Assembly: GCF_023630255.1 (NCBI RefSeq)
Contig: NZ_JALPRS010000001.1
Location: 2,542,001-2,606,000, forward strand
Length of the DNA stretch: 64,000 nucleotides
Reading direction: 5' to 3'
Source of the DNA: Pontibacter deserti
GTDB taxonomy: Bacteria; Bacteroidota; Bacteroidia; Cytophagales; Hymenobacteraceae
A program made the translations under genes and the position numbers. The notes beneath the pieces were generated by a model. It had not been told where the DNA came from. It saw only the letters and a list, made by a program, of their open reading frames with translations, and ran no database searches. Each line of letters starts with the position of its first letter. The stretch's first letter is position 1. Positions 8,791 to 17,210 of the stretch are shown here, piece by piece.

Positions 8791-10263
8791 TTATTGATCC
8801 CACCATACTTTAGTGTTAATGTCATCGCCCCCCATGGCTGCTACCGCAGCGCTATAATTGGCACCATTCAGCGATTGCACAGTTATAGGATACCTGAAGC
8901 GAGATGGCATTACACCGCCATTCTGTACACCAGGTCCTATTGGTAGTACCGGGTGACCGGTTCTTCTGTACTCAAACCACTGCTGGAAATCAGTAAAGAA
9001 AAGGGTATAATACTTTTGCAGCATGATTTTGTCGAGCTTAGCCTCAAAGTCAGCAGCATTGTTCCAGGCAACTGCTTCTTTCTCTAAGTGGCCAGCAGGT
9101 ACTTCAAGCCCCCACATGGTAATAGCACCTGCGACACCCTTATCATAATAAGTCTTAGGGTCAGACGAGATGTACCCTCTAAGGGCAGCTTCAGCAAGTA
9201 TAAACTGTACTTCACCATAGTTTAGGATATTACCTAATAGTGGTTCATTCATAAGAGCTTTCGGATAATAAGACTGTCTTTCAGGGATATTACCTGGCAC
9301 ATAACCGCTTGACATACCACTATAACCTGAGCCATATTTGGTAGCCCATTTAGTTAGGCGAGGGTCTTCCATTTCGTTCAAATTATTCACGAAGAACTCA
9401 GACAAGCCATGACTGCCATTAAAATCATACTCGCGCAAGTCGGCGAATGCAGAAGTTAGTGGTTGTGTAGTAGTATATCTTAAAATTGCAGATTCTTCAT
9501 TACTTTCAAAGATTGGGTAGAATGAAGTATTTGTTTCTACAATTTCTCTGATCTTACCTGCTGCATCAACTTCAGGTCTGCCGGAAACACGCATCAACAA
9601 CCTCAGGTATAGCGAGTTACCAAGCTTGCGCCATAAAGTCAGGTTACCATTGTATAGCGGATCAAGTCGTTGTTCATCTTCCGGCAGCATTAGTGGAAGG
9701 TCTGTTGCAGCTGCCTCTAAAGAAGCCAGTAAAGCATTGGCTTCTTCCAACTTGGCAAACAGGTCTTTGTATATTAATTCCTGAGAGTCGAACTTAGGTT
9801 GCAGTCTGCCGTCACGGCCTTGATTTGCTTCGGTGTAAGGTACATCTCCATATGTATCTGTTATTAGAGATGTAACCCATGCATCCAATATCAAACCGAT
9901 ACCCATGTAGCTCTTCTGTTGTGTAGCCTGTGCACTTTTATAAATATTTACAAAGTTTGTGCGTTGCAGGTACCAGTTGTTCCACATATAATCTGACTCT
10001 CCAGGTCTAATTACATAACGGTGAATCTCATCTGTGTCAAGTATAGTTACATGCACCTGCATCAACTCATTTGTAAGGCGCAGTGCACGGTTGTTATTAC
10101 GGGTAACTACATCATGCAATGCAGGCGCAAGTAAAGCAGACGGTGTAGCCGCCTCAGTTGCGTTAGGGTTGGTATTCAGTTCCTCAAACTCCTTAGTACA
10201 GGAAGAGGTGGCAAGGCATGTTGCTGCCATTGCCGCAAGGGTATATAATTTTATCTTTTTCAT
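8791..10263 (-). CDS. SusD/RagB-family outer membrane lipoprotein
   Basis: 490 residues. Lipoprotein signal (ATSSC, Cys about 22) followed by TKEFEELNTNPN and ATPSALLAPAL, typical of the SusD-like_2 branch. Helical repeats follow, with the conserved ILNYGEVQFILAEAALRG and YRRTGHPVLP near the C-terminus. SusD lipoproteins sit on the cell surface and form the lid of the SusC channel, capturing ligands. It starts 19 bp after the SusC-like gene. The neighbourhood (glpT, glpD, GDPD) argues for a glycerophosphate-containing ligand rather than a glycan; that is inference. Confidence 0.92.
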   Translation of the reverse strand: MKKIKLYTLAAMAATCLATSSCTKEFEELNTNPNATEAATPSALLAPALHDVVTRNNNRALRLTNELMQVHVTILDTDEIHRYVIRPGESDYMWNNWYLQRTNFVNIYKSAQATQQKSYMGIGLILDAWVTSLITDTYGDVPYTEANQGRDGRLQPKFDSQELIYKDLFAKLEEANALLASLEAAATDLPLMLPEDEQRLDPLYNGNLTLWRKLGNSLYLRLLMRVSGRPEVDAAGKIREIVETNTSFYPIFESNEESAILRYTTTQPLTSAFADLREYDFNGSHGLSEFFVNNLNEMEDPRLTKWATKYGSGYSGMSSGYVPGNIPERQSYYPKALMNEPLLGNILNYGEVQFILAEAALRGYISSDPKTYYDKGVAGAITMWGLEVPAGHLEKEAVAWNNAADFEAKLDKIMLQKYYTLFFTDFQQWFEYRRTGHPVLPIGPGVQNGGVMPSRFRYPITVQSLNGANYSAAVAAMGGDDINTKVWWDQ

Positions 10264-10282
10264 GATAGATTCTTCCTTAAAA

Positions 10283-13200
10283 TTAGATGCCTACAGTCAG
10301 GTTAAGACCAAATGTTCTGGTTGGCGGGAACTGGCCGATTTCAAAGCCTCCTACAATATCGCCATCACTTAGGGTACCTATTTCCGGATCGAAAGCAGGC
10401 CACTCTGTGATCATGAACAAATCGCGACCAAATACTCCAATACTTGCTTTATGTAATCTTAATTTCTGCAATATGGCGGCAGGTACTGTATAGTCAAAGC
10501 GTACTTCGCGCAGCTTAATATAATCAGTGCTGAAGGTGTTGGCTTCAATATTATCACGACCAAAATGACGGGTATAGTAGGTCTGCATGTTCATTACCAG
10601 CACATCATTAGGGCGGTAGCTACCATCAGCGTTTCTGATCACACCTTTACCAACTATACCATTGTAGCGGCCAGGTAGCGTTTTATTAAGCTTGCCTTCT
10701 TCCATCAGTACAGCATGTGTTAAAGAGTAAGCTACACCACCAAACTGACCATCAAATAACACGTTAAGTCCGAAGTTTTTATACTTCATGTTGGTACCAA
10801 TGCTACCTCTCCAGTCTGGGGTTACTTTTCCTAAATATTTCGCTTCTCCACCAAGTATAGGCAAACCATTTTCATCATACACAATCTGTCCATCCGGTGC
10901 GCGCTCGTAGCCAAGGCCATATAGTGCTCCCATCGGGCCACCCGGACGGGCTTCCATTGTGCCACGATTTGCAGGACCATTTGCCATTATAAAAGTTGTA
11001 AGACTGTCAACCAATTCTACTACTTCATTCTTGTTGGCGGCATAGGTAGCAAACAAGTCTATATTCAGGCCATTTTTGTTTTCAAGTAATTTACCGTTAG
11101 CCTGTATCTCAATACCTTTATTCTCTACTTTACCTGCGTTCAATACAATCGCATTATAACCAGTTGATCTGTCTAGAGGTGCCTCCAGAATTTGGTCACG
11201 CGTATTGTTCTGATAAACAGCTATGTCTAAACCAAGTCTGTTACGTAGCAAACGCACATCCAGACCCAACTCCATGCTGGTTGTATTAAGTGGCTTTAAA
11301 TAGTAGTTAGGCAGAGTTCTTGGATTAGTTAGACCAGAAGGGAAACCCTCTACCACTTCATAATTATAGGCTGTTAAGTATGGCTTTGTACCTCCACTAC
11401 CAACATTAGACCATGAACCTCTTACTTTTAGGAAAGATACCGCATTAGGCATCTGTACCATATCAGAGATAACAGCACTAAGGTTAACAGATGGGTAAAA
11501 GAAAGGCTCAACTTTTGCTTTATACTTGCTTGCCAGCGTACTGGTCCAGTCGGTACGACCTGTCACATCCAGAAAGATCACGTTATCATAGCTAAACTCT
11601 GCTAGCGCATATAAGCTATTTACATCATAGCCACTGCGGTAAGGGTAAGCCAACGGTATTTCTTTGCTGTTGGCAAAACTATATATACTTGGATAAAGTA
11701 GCTTATCTGCTCTCAGCTCATCTCTTGAATAACGGTTAGACATGGTGCTACCACCTACTGAAATACCGCCTTTAAATTTTTCAGAAATATCACGGTTATA
11801 TCTTAACATGAAATCGCTGGTACTCTCACGACTAAAGATGTTCTGCGTACGGAACATACCAACCGGAAATTTCTCAGTATCCCAAGGGCGCTGCTGTGAA
11901 CGGGCTTCGTGTGTGAACTCCATTGATGAGCGCAACATCAGACTCAGGTTATCGGTGAAGTTATAAGTAGCTGAAATATTACCAACTATACCATCTCTGT
12001 TAGACTTGTTAAGCATTTCGTATGCCTGTAGATAAGGGTTATCAAGAATACCACTGAAAGGGCTATTCTGCTTTAAACCTTCCTGACCTGGCAACCAATA
12101 AGGTTTAAACCATTCCAGGTTAACGTTTGGTGATAAACCCCTGATGAAGTACATGATGGTGTGGTTGTTGTACCCCGTAGAAGGCAGGTTATCGCTGCTA
12201 TTATTAGTATAATTAATTTTTGAGGAAAACTGTAGCTTATCTGTTACCTTATGGTTTAAAGAAAGTGCTATAGTGTTACGGTCGTAGCCTGTATTCGGCA
12301 CGATCCAGGTGTTTTTCAGGTTTGTGAAAGATAAGCGGGCAGAAGTCTTCTCTGTTCCACCGTCTATACTTACACTATTCGTGAATGTTTTAGCTGCTTC
12401 AAAGAAGTCTTTGCGGTTGTTTTTGTATGGTACCCATGGCGTACGAGTCGCACCAGTTGTACCGGTTACCGGGTCATATTGGTAATAGCTTTGGCCATTA
12501 AATCGTGGTCCCCAAGCAGAACTTGTACTTTTAGTGCTCTTACCGTCTTCGGTTGCATTATAAGAGTACCATGTATCCTGACCACCTGTACCCTGACCAT
12601 ACTCATACTGGTAATCAGGCCAGTGCGATATAGTGCTTACAGTTGTATTAGAGTTTAAAGTAACACCAATACCCTTCTTTTTGCTATTGCCGGATTTTGT
12701 AGTTATGATGATCGCACCGTTTGCCCCTCTGGAACCATAAAGTGCAGCAGCACCAGGTCCTTTCAGTACTGATACACTCTCAATATCTTCTGGGTTGATA
12801 TCATTAAGGCCATTACCAAAGTCTACAGGGTTGTCTGATGACAAGTAGGCGCTGCTACCAGTACCAGTTCTTGGGCTACTCATGATCACACCATCCACCA
12901 CAATCAGAGCTTCGCTGCTACCGCTCAGGTTATTTTCACCACGAAGTACAATTTTGTTAGATGCTGCAGGTCCACCACCTGATTTAACCATATTAATACC
13001 GGCTACTTTACCAGAAAGAGCATCGGTCCAGTTATTAGATACTGCTTTGGTTAGTTCGTCGCCTTTTACCTGTGATACTGAATATCCCAGCGCTTTCTCT
13101 TCACGCTTGATACCCAATGCGGTAACTACTACTTCTGAAAGTTGCTTGCTATCAGGGTTCAGGGTTACAGCCAGGTTCTCCTGAGGGCCGGTTACAGTTA

Positions 13201-13525
13201 TGTTCTGTAGCTGGTAGCCCACAAATCTGAAAGTAAGAACTGCTCCTTTTTCTACCTCTACCTTAAAAGAGCCTTCAACATTTGTAACGCCAACAGGTTG
13301 CTGGTTAGCAAGTATAGTTACACCTGGTAATGCACTTCCGTCATCACCTGCTACAACTTTACCTTTTACTGTTACTTTTTGTGTCTGGGGAGTCTGTACA
13401 TACACGGAAGACGCAATTGCATCTGCCGCCATGCCATTTCCTGCTAAAAGCAGGCACGAGCATAGCCAAAGACTTTTCTTCAGACTATTCCTGCTCTTTT
13501 TGGGCGGAAGTAAAGGTTTTTCCAT
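10283..13525 (-). CDS. SusC/RagA TonB-dependent outer membrane transporter
   Basis: 1080 residues. Signal segment, then a carboxypeptidase-regulatory-like domain (about 50-120, VTVKGKVVAGDDGSALPGV), a TonB box region (LSEVVVTALGIKREEKALGY), the plug (about 140-260, with IVLRGENNL, LIVVDGV, GPGAAALYGSRGANGAI) and a 22-strand barrel ending in an aromatic-rich C-terminus. No STN domain is present, so it is unlikely to signal to an anti-sigma factor. It imports oligomers captured by the adjacent SusD protein. It lies 29 bp after glpT, so the two are probably cotranscribed. Confidence 0.95.
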   Translation of the reverse strand: MEKPLLPPKKSRNSLKKSLWLCSCLLLAGNGMAADAIASSVYVQTPQTQKVTVKGKVVAGDDGSALPGVTILANQQPVGVTNVEGSFKVEVEKGAVLTFRFVGYQLQNITVTGPQENLAVTLNPDSKQLSEVVVTALGIKREEKALGYSVSQVKGDELTKAVSNNWTDALSGKVAGINMVKSGGGPAASNKIVLRGENNLSGSSEALIVVDGVIMSSPRTGTGSSAYLSSDNPVDFGNGLNDINPEDIESVSVLKGPGAAALYGSRGANGAIIITTKSGNSKKKGIGVTLNSNTTVSTISHWPDYQYEYGQGTGGQDTWYSYNATEDGKSTKSTSSAWGPRFNGQSYYQYDPVTGTTGATRTPWVPYKNNRKDFFEAAKTFTNSVSIDGGTEKTSARLSFTNLKNTWIVPNTGYDRNTIALSLNHKVTDKLQFSSKINYTNNSSDNLPSTGYNNHTIMYFIRGLSPNVNLEWFKPYWLPGQEGLKQNSPFSGILDNPYLQAYEMLNKSNRDGIVGNISATYNFTDNLSLMLRSSMEFTHEARSQQRPWDTEKFPVGMFRTQNIFSRESTSDFMLRYNRDISEKFKGGISVGGSTMSNRYSRDELRADKLLYPSIYSFANSKEIPLAYPYRSGYDVNSLYALAEFSYDNVIFLDVTGRTDWTSTLASKYKAKVEPFFYPSVNLSAVISDMVQMPNAVSFLKVRGSWSNVGSGGTKPYLTAYNYEVVEGFPSGLTNPRTLPNYYLKPLNTTSMELGLDVRLLRNRLGLDIAVYQNNTRDQILEAPLDRSTGYNAIVLNAGKVENKGIEIQANGKLLENKNGLNIDLFATYAANKNEVVELVDSLTTFIMANGPANRGTMEARPGGPMGALYGLGYERAPDGQIVYDENGLPILGGEAKYLGKVTPDWRGSIGTNMKYKNFGLNVLFDGQFGGVAYSLTHAVLMEEGKLNKTLPGRYNGIVGKGVIRNADGSYRPNDVLVMNMQTYYTRHFGRDNIEANTFSTDYIKLREVRFDYTVPAAILQKLRLHKASIGVFGRDLFMITEWPAFDPEIGTLSDGDIVGGFEIGQFPPTRTFGLNLTVGI

Positions 13526-13554
13526 CTGATTTGATTTAAAACTGGTATTGAGAG

Positions 13555-14898
13555 TTATCTTGATTGAGTTAATCCTAGGTTTATTTTTTCTTTGTTCCAG
13601 GTGAGTGCCGTAAAGAAAATTGAAAGCACGCAGGCAATTACAAGTACTATAAAGCCACCGTCCCAGCCCCAGGCATCTACTACAAAGCCCATGGCAATAT
13701 TCGCAAACAGCGCACCGCCCATGTAGCCAAACAAACCGGTAAGGCCAGCTGCGGTGCCTGCCGCTTTTTTAGCCACTAAGTCCAAGGCCTGCACACCTAT
13801 TAGCATTACCGGCCCATAGATTAGGAAGCCAATAGCAATAAGTGCCATGTTATCGATCCAGATGTTACCGGCTGGGTTTTTCCAGTACACAATTACAGCT
13901 ACTAGTACCAGCAGCATGTAAATAATAGTAGCAGGTGCACGGCGTCCTTTAAATATTTTATCACTGATCCAGCCGCAAAGCAGGGTACCAGGTATACCAG
14001 CGTACTCGTAAGCAAAATAGGCCCAGCCAGTCTCTTTCACTGAGAAACCTTTTGCTTCTTCCAGGTAAGTAGGAGCCCAGTCGAGGATGCCGTAGCGTAC
14101 CAGGTACACAAAAGCATTGGCAAAAGCGATATACCATAGCATGCGGTTATTGAACACATACTTAAAGAAGATCTCTTTAGCGCTTAGCTCTTTTTCGTGG
14201 TCGGCTGTATAATTTTTCGGATAGTCGTTTCTGTATTCTTCTATAGTTGGCAGGCCGCAAGACTGAGGCGTGTCGCGCACCAGCATGTAAGTTACCAGTG
14301 CAGAAAGCAGCGCAATTAAGCCAGGGAAGTATAAAATGCTTTGCCATGTACCGAAAAGGGCAATAGCAGCAATAGAAAGCGGGCCTATTAAGCCCCCACC
14401 TACGTTATGGGCCACATTCCAGATCGACATTTTGGTGCCACGCTCATTTGTAGAGAACCAGTGAACCATAACGCGCCCGCAAGGTGGCCAGCCCATCCCC
14501 TGAAACCAGCCATTCAGGAACAACAACACGAACATGATGGCAATTGAACTGGTAGCAAAAGGTATTATGCCCATCGCTATCATGGTTAAGGCAGAGAGCA
14601 GCAAACCTACGCTCAGGAAGGTTCTGGCATTACTCCTGTCAGACACATTACCCATCAGGAATTTACTCAGACCATAAGCGATAGACACTCCAGACAACGC
14701 AAAGCCAAGATCTGCTTTAGAATAACCTTGCGCTATCAGGTCAGGCATTACCAGCGAGAAATTTTTTCGCACTAAGTAATAGCCGGCATACCCAATAAAG
14801 ATCCCGATAAAAACCTGAAGACGCAGTCGCTTATACTCCGGATCTATTCGTTCTAAGGGCAGCCGATCAGCGTGAGGGGCCGGTGAAATAAGACGCAT
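13555..14898 (-). CDS. glpT: Glycerol-3-phosphate transporter, MFS
   Basis: 447 residues, about 12 membrane segments. Hallmarks of the organophosphate:Pi antiporter family are visible: [56 protein letters not shown] and [11 protein letters not shown]. GlpT exchanges glycerol-3-phosphate for phosphate across the inner membrane; UhpT-like substrates are possible from sequence alone. It lies between glpD (306 bp gap) and the SusC-like gene (29 bp gap), which strongly favours glycerol-3-phosphate. Its direct linkage to a SusCD pair is unusual. Confidence 0.9.
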   Translation of the reverse strand: MRLISPAPHADRLPLERIDPEYKRLRLQVFIGIFIGYAGYYLVRKNFSLVMPDLIAQGYSKADLGFALSGVSIAYGLSKFLMGNVSDRSNARTFLSVGLLLSALTMIAMGIIPFATSSIAIMFVLLFLNGWFQGMGWPPCGRVMVHWFSTNERGTKMSIWNVAHNVGGGLIGPLSIAAIALFGTWQSILYFPGLIALLSALVTYMLVRDTPQSCGLPTIEEYRNDYPKNYTADHEKELSAKEIFFKYVFNNRMLWYIAFANAFVYLVRYGILDWAPTYLEEAKGFSVKETGWAYFAYEYAGIPGTLLCGWISDKIFKGRRAPATIIYMLLVLVAVIVYWKNPAGNIWIDNMALIAIGFLIYGPVMLIGVQALDLVAKKAAGTAAGLTGLFGYMGGALFANIAMGFVVDAWGWDGGFIVLVIACVLSIFFTALTWNKEKINLGLTQSR

Positions 14899-15204
14899 AC
14901 TTATCTTGTAAAAATTTTAAGCTATTCGATTTCCGTTTTAAAAATTACTGCAACTACACCTACCAAACTACCACAAGCAATAGGATTCTTTTGCGAATGC
15001 AACTTTTTATTTATATACTTATTTACTCTTATCGTCCTGTGTTACGAACGCTCTAATTTCTAATTTTTTACTAAAAATCCAGCTATTTTATTAATCTCTA
15101 TAACACTTATGACTACTTCAAATATAGAATTTAACTAATATTGCCCATTATTCCTATACCTTGAGCCCGCCATTATAGTCTCAGTTAAAGTATAGTTTAA
15201 AAGA
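14899..15204. other. Intergenic region between glpD and glpT
   Basis: 306 bp, AT-rich, no gene. A match to the Bacteroidota -7 element TAnnTTTG is present on the minus strand at 15119-15126 (TATATTTG), but no TTG lies at the expected distance upstream, so the promoter call is weak. TTTCCGTTTT near 14930 resembles the TTTCGTTT boxes upstream of glpD with one extra base. No hairpin terminator for glpD was found. Confidence 0.4.
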
Positions 15205-16854
15205 TTAAGCTACCTGGCTGGAACTTTGTGTTTCAACTGAAGTAAGCGCGTATGGTTCCAGCAAATACTGGTTTGCCAGTGCCACAAAATTATTTACCTG
15301 GTTCTGTTTCCAGGCATCACTTAAGCCTAGTTCGTTTGCCATTATAGTTGCTACTGCCGGTGCCATGTCAATTGCTACTTTTGCGTTCAGGAACAAAACA
15401 CGCATTCTTCTGGCGAGCACATCCTCTACAGTTCTGGCCATCTCGTGCTGCACGGCCCATACTACTTCTACCTGTGTATTCGGGAAAGCAGTATTTAATT
15501 TTTTATTTAATTCCGGGCGTTGATTCAGCAATTCTTTTATACCCTGCGCATCGCTACCATACACATTCAGGTAATTTGCTTCTGTGCCTGGTTTAGCATA
15601 ACCATGTATTTTCAGATTAGCCGTAGCACAAGGCTTAGCTGAAAGCTGACCTATAGTTATAGCTTTCTCCATGGTGTCTTCCGCCATTTTGCGGTAAGTA
15701 GTCCATTTACCACCTGTTATGGTTATAAGACCAGAGTCGGCAACTATAAGTTTATGACTACGGGAGATCTCTTTTGTACTGTTAGTACCCTTTGTAGGCG
15801 CAGCCAACGGACGTAACCCGGCAAATACACTGAGTACATCGTTGCGCGTAGGCTTGCGTGACATGTACTGACCAGCCGTATCAAGTATAAAATGAATTTC
15901 ATCTTCCAGCGCTGTTGGCTCCAGGCTACTGCTATTAAGAGGCGTATCTGTTGTACCAACCAACACATGGCCATGCCACGGAACAGCAAACAATACACGC
16001 CCATCCGGTGTCTTAGGTATCATCAAAGCAGTTTCGCTTTTCAGGAAAGACTTGTCCAGCACCACATGCACTCCCTGGCTTGGGCGCACCAACGGGTCCT
16101 GCGCAGGCGTATCCATTTTTAAAACATCATTCACGAAAACGCCAGTAGCATTAATCACCACTTTAGCCTGCAACTGATATTCTTCGCCACTTTCCAGGTC
16201 ACGGGCGTTTACCCCTGCTACCTTACCTTTTTCATCTTTGGTGAGGCCGGTCACCTTAAAGTAGTTCAGCAACACACCTCCCTGCTCGGCACAGGTCTGC
16301 GCTAAATTGATAGCTAAACGGGCATCATCAAACTGGCCATCATAGTAAACTATACCGCCTTTCAGGTTGTCCGCAGCTACATTTGGCAACAGGTTCTTAA
16401 CAGTTTTTTTGCCCAGAAGCTCTGTTTTCTTAAACCTGTATTTTCCTGCCATCCAATCGTATATTTTCAAACCGATACCATAGAACCCCTGGTTAAACAA
16501 ACTATAGCTCGGAATCACGAAAGGCTGCACACGCACCAGGTGCGGCGCATTCTGCAACAGCAAGCCGCGCTCGTGCAAGGCTTCATACACCAGGCTTACA
16601 TCACCTTGTGCCAGATAGCGTACTCCGCCATGCACTAATTTTGTACTGCGGCTCGATGTTCCTTTTGCATAATCTGCTTGCTCAAGTAGTAGTGTCTTAT
16701 AACCTCTTGATGCCGCATCTACTGCCACACCCAGACCAGTTGCGCCACCGCCAACAACTATTACATCCCAGATAACAGGCTCCTGCTGTAAACGTGCTAC
16801 AAACTTGTTCCGGTTAAATATACTCCCTCCCGCTTCTACTACTTTCGAATGCAT
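15205..16854 (-). CDS. glpD: Glycerol-3-phosphate dehydrogenase, FAD-dependent
   Basis: 549 residues. N-terminal FAD-binding Rossmann motif (VIVVGGGATGLGVAVDAASRG, about 30-50), then GTSSRSTKLVHGGVRYL, VVINATGVFVNDV, the catalytic-domain segment RPSQGVHVVLD, and ITITGGKWTTYRKMAEDT, followed by the C-terminal helical domain with EMARTVEDVLARR. It oxidises glycerol-3-phosphate to dihydroxyacetone phosphate at the membrane and passes electrons to quinone. It is the first gene of the minus-strand block and is divergent from the pyruvate kinase-like gene. Three TTTCGTTT-type octamers lie in its upstream region. Confidence 0.95.
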   Translation of the reverse strand: MHSKVVEAGGSIFNRNKFVARLQQEPVIWDVIVVGGGATGLGVAVDAASRGYKTLLLEQADYAKGTSSRSTKLVHGGVRYLAQGDVSLVYEALHERGLLLQNAPHLVRVQPFVIPSYSLFNQGFYGIGLKIYDWMAGKYRFKKTELLGKKTVKNLLPNVAADNLKGGIVYYDGQFDDARLAINLAQTCAEQGGVLLNYFKVTGLTKDEKGKVAGVNARDLESGEEYQLQAKVVINATGVFVNDVLKMDTPAQDPLVRPSQGVHVVLDKSFLKSETALMIPKTPDGRVLFAVPWHGHVLVGTTDTPLNSSSLEPTALEDEIHFILDTAGQYMSRKPTRNDVLSVFAGLRPLAAPTKGTNSTKEISRSHKLIVADSGLITITGGKWTTYRKMAEDTMEKAITIGQLSAKPCATANLKIHGYAKPGTEANYLNVYGSDAQGIKELLNQRPELNKKLNTAFPNTQVEVVWAVQHEMARTVEDVLARRMRVLFLNAKVAIDMAPAVATIMANELGLSDAWKQNQVNNFVALANQYLLEPYALTSVETQSSSQVA

Positions 16855-17210
16855 TATTAATTTATTGTTATTATTTTCTTTGTATTTCGTTTAAAGCTAA
16901 AAATAAAACATATATAAAAGCAAACGAAACTTAAAAAAAATTATCAAAAGCTTTTGTAAGTGCATTCAGGGCAATTGATACCTGTAATACCAGGTTCTGA
17001 TCTTACAGCTTTACAAAACGAAACCAACCGAAAACTATAAACAGCTATATTTCTAAGAGTATTAAGAGTTAAAAATAAGAGTACTTAACCAGCAGGCCAG
17101 AAAGGAGTTACCTAAGAATATTTTTTTCAGAGCTATACTTTAGTTTTACCAGATAAACAAAACCTGGATACCCTAACTACAGTTTTAGTTGATAAGCAGC
17201 ACTATGTAGT
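16855..17210. other. Divergent promoter region, glpD / pyruvate kinase-like gene
   Basis: 356 bp between two divergent genes, no gene inside. The octamer TTTCGTTT occurs at 16885-16892 and, in the opposite orientation (AAACGAAA), at 16922-16929 and 17016-17023. The rest is AT-rich with long A/T runs near glpD. No clear -33/-7 pair could be assigned. Confidence 0.5.
16885..16929. promoter_or_regulatory. Candidate GlpR operator: inverted TTTCGTTT pair
   Basis: TTTCGTTT at 16885-16892 and AAACGAAA at 16922-16929 form an inverted pair, 30 bp upstream of the glpD start, and a third copy is at 17016-17023. Several DeoR-family repressors bind direct or inverted A/T-flanked TCG-type boxes, so a GlpR site is plausible. 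Assignment is inference. Confidence 0.35.
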
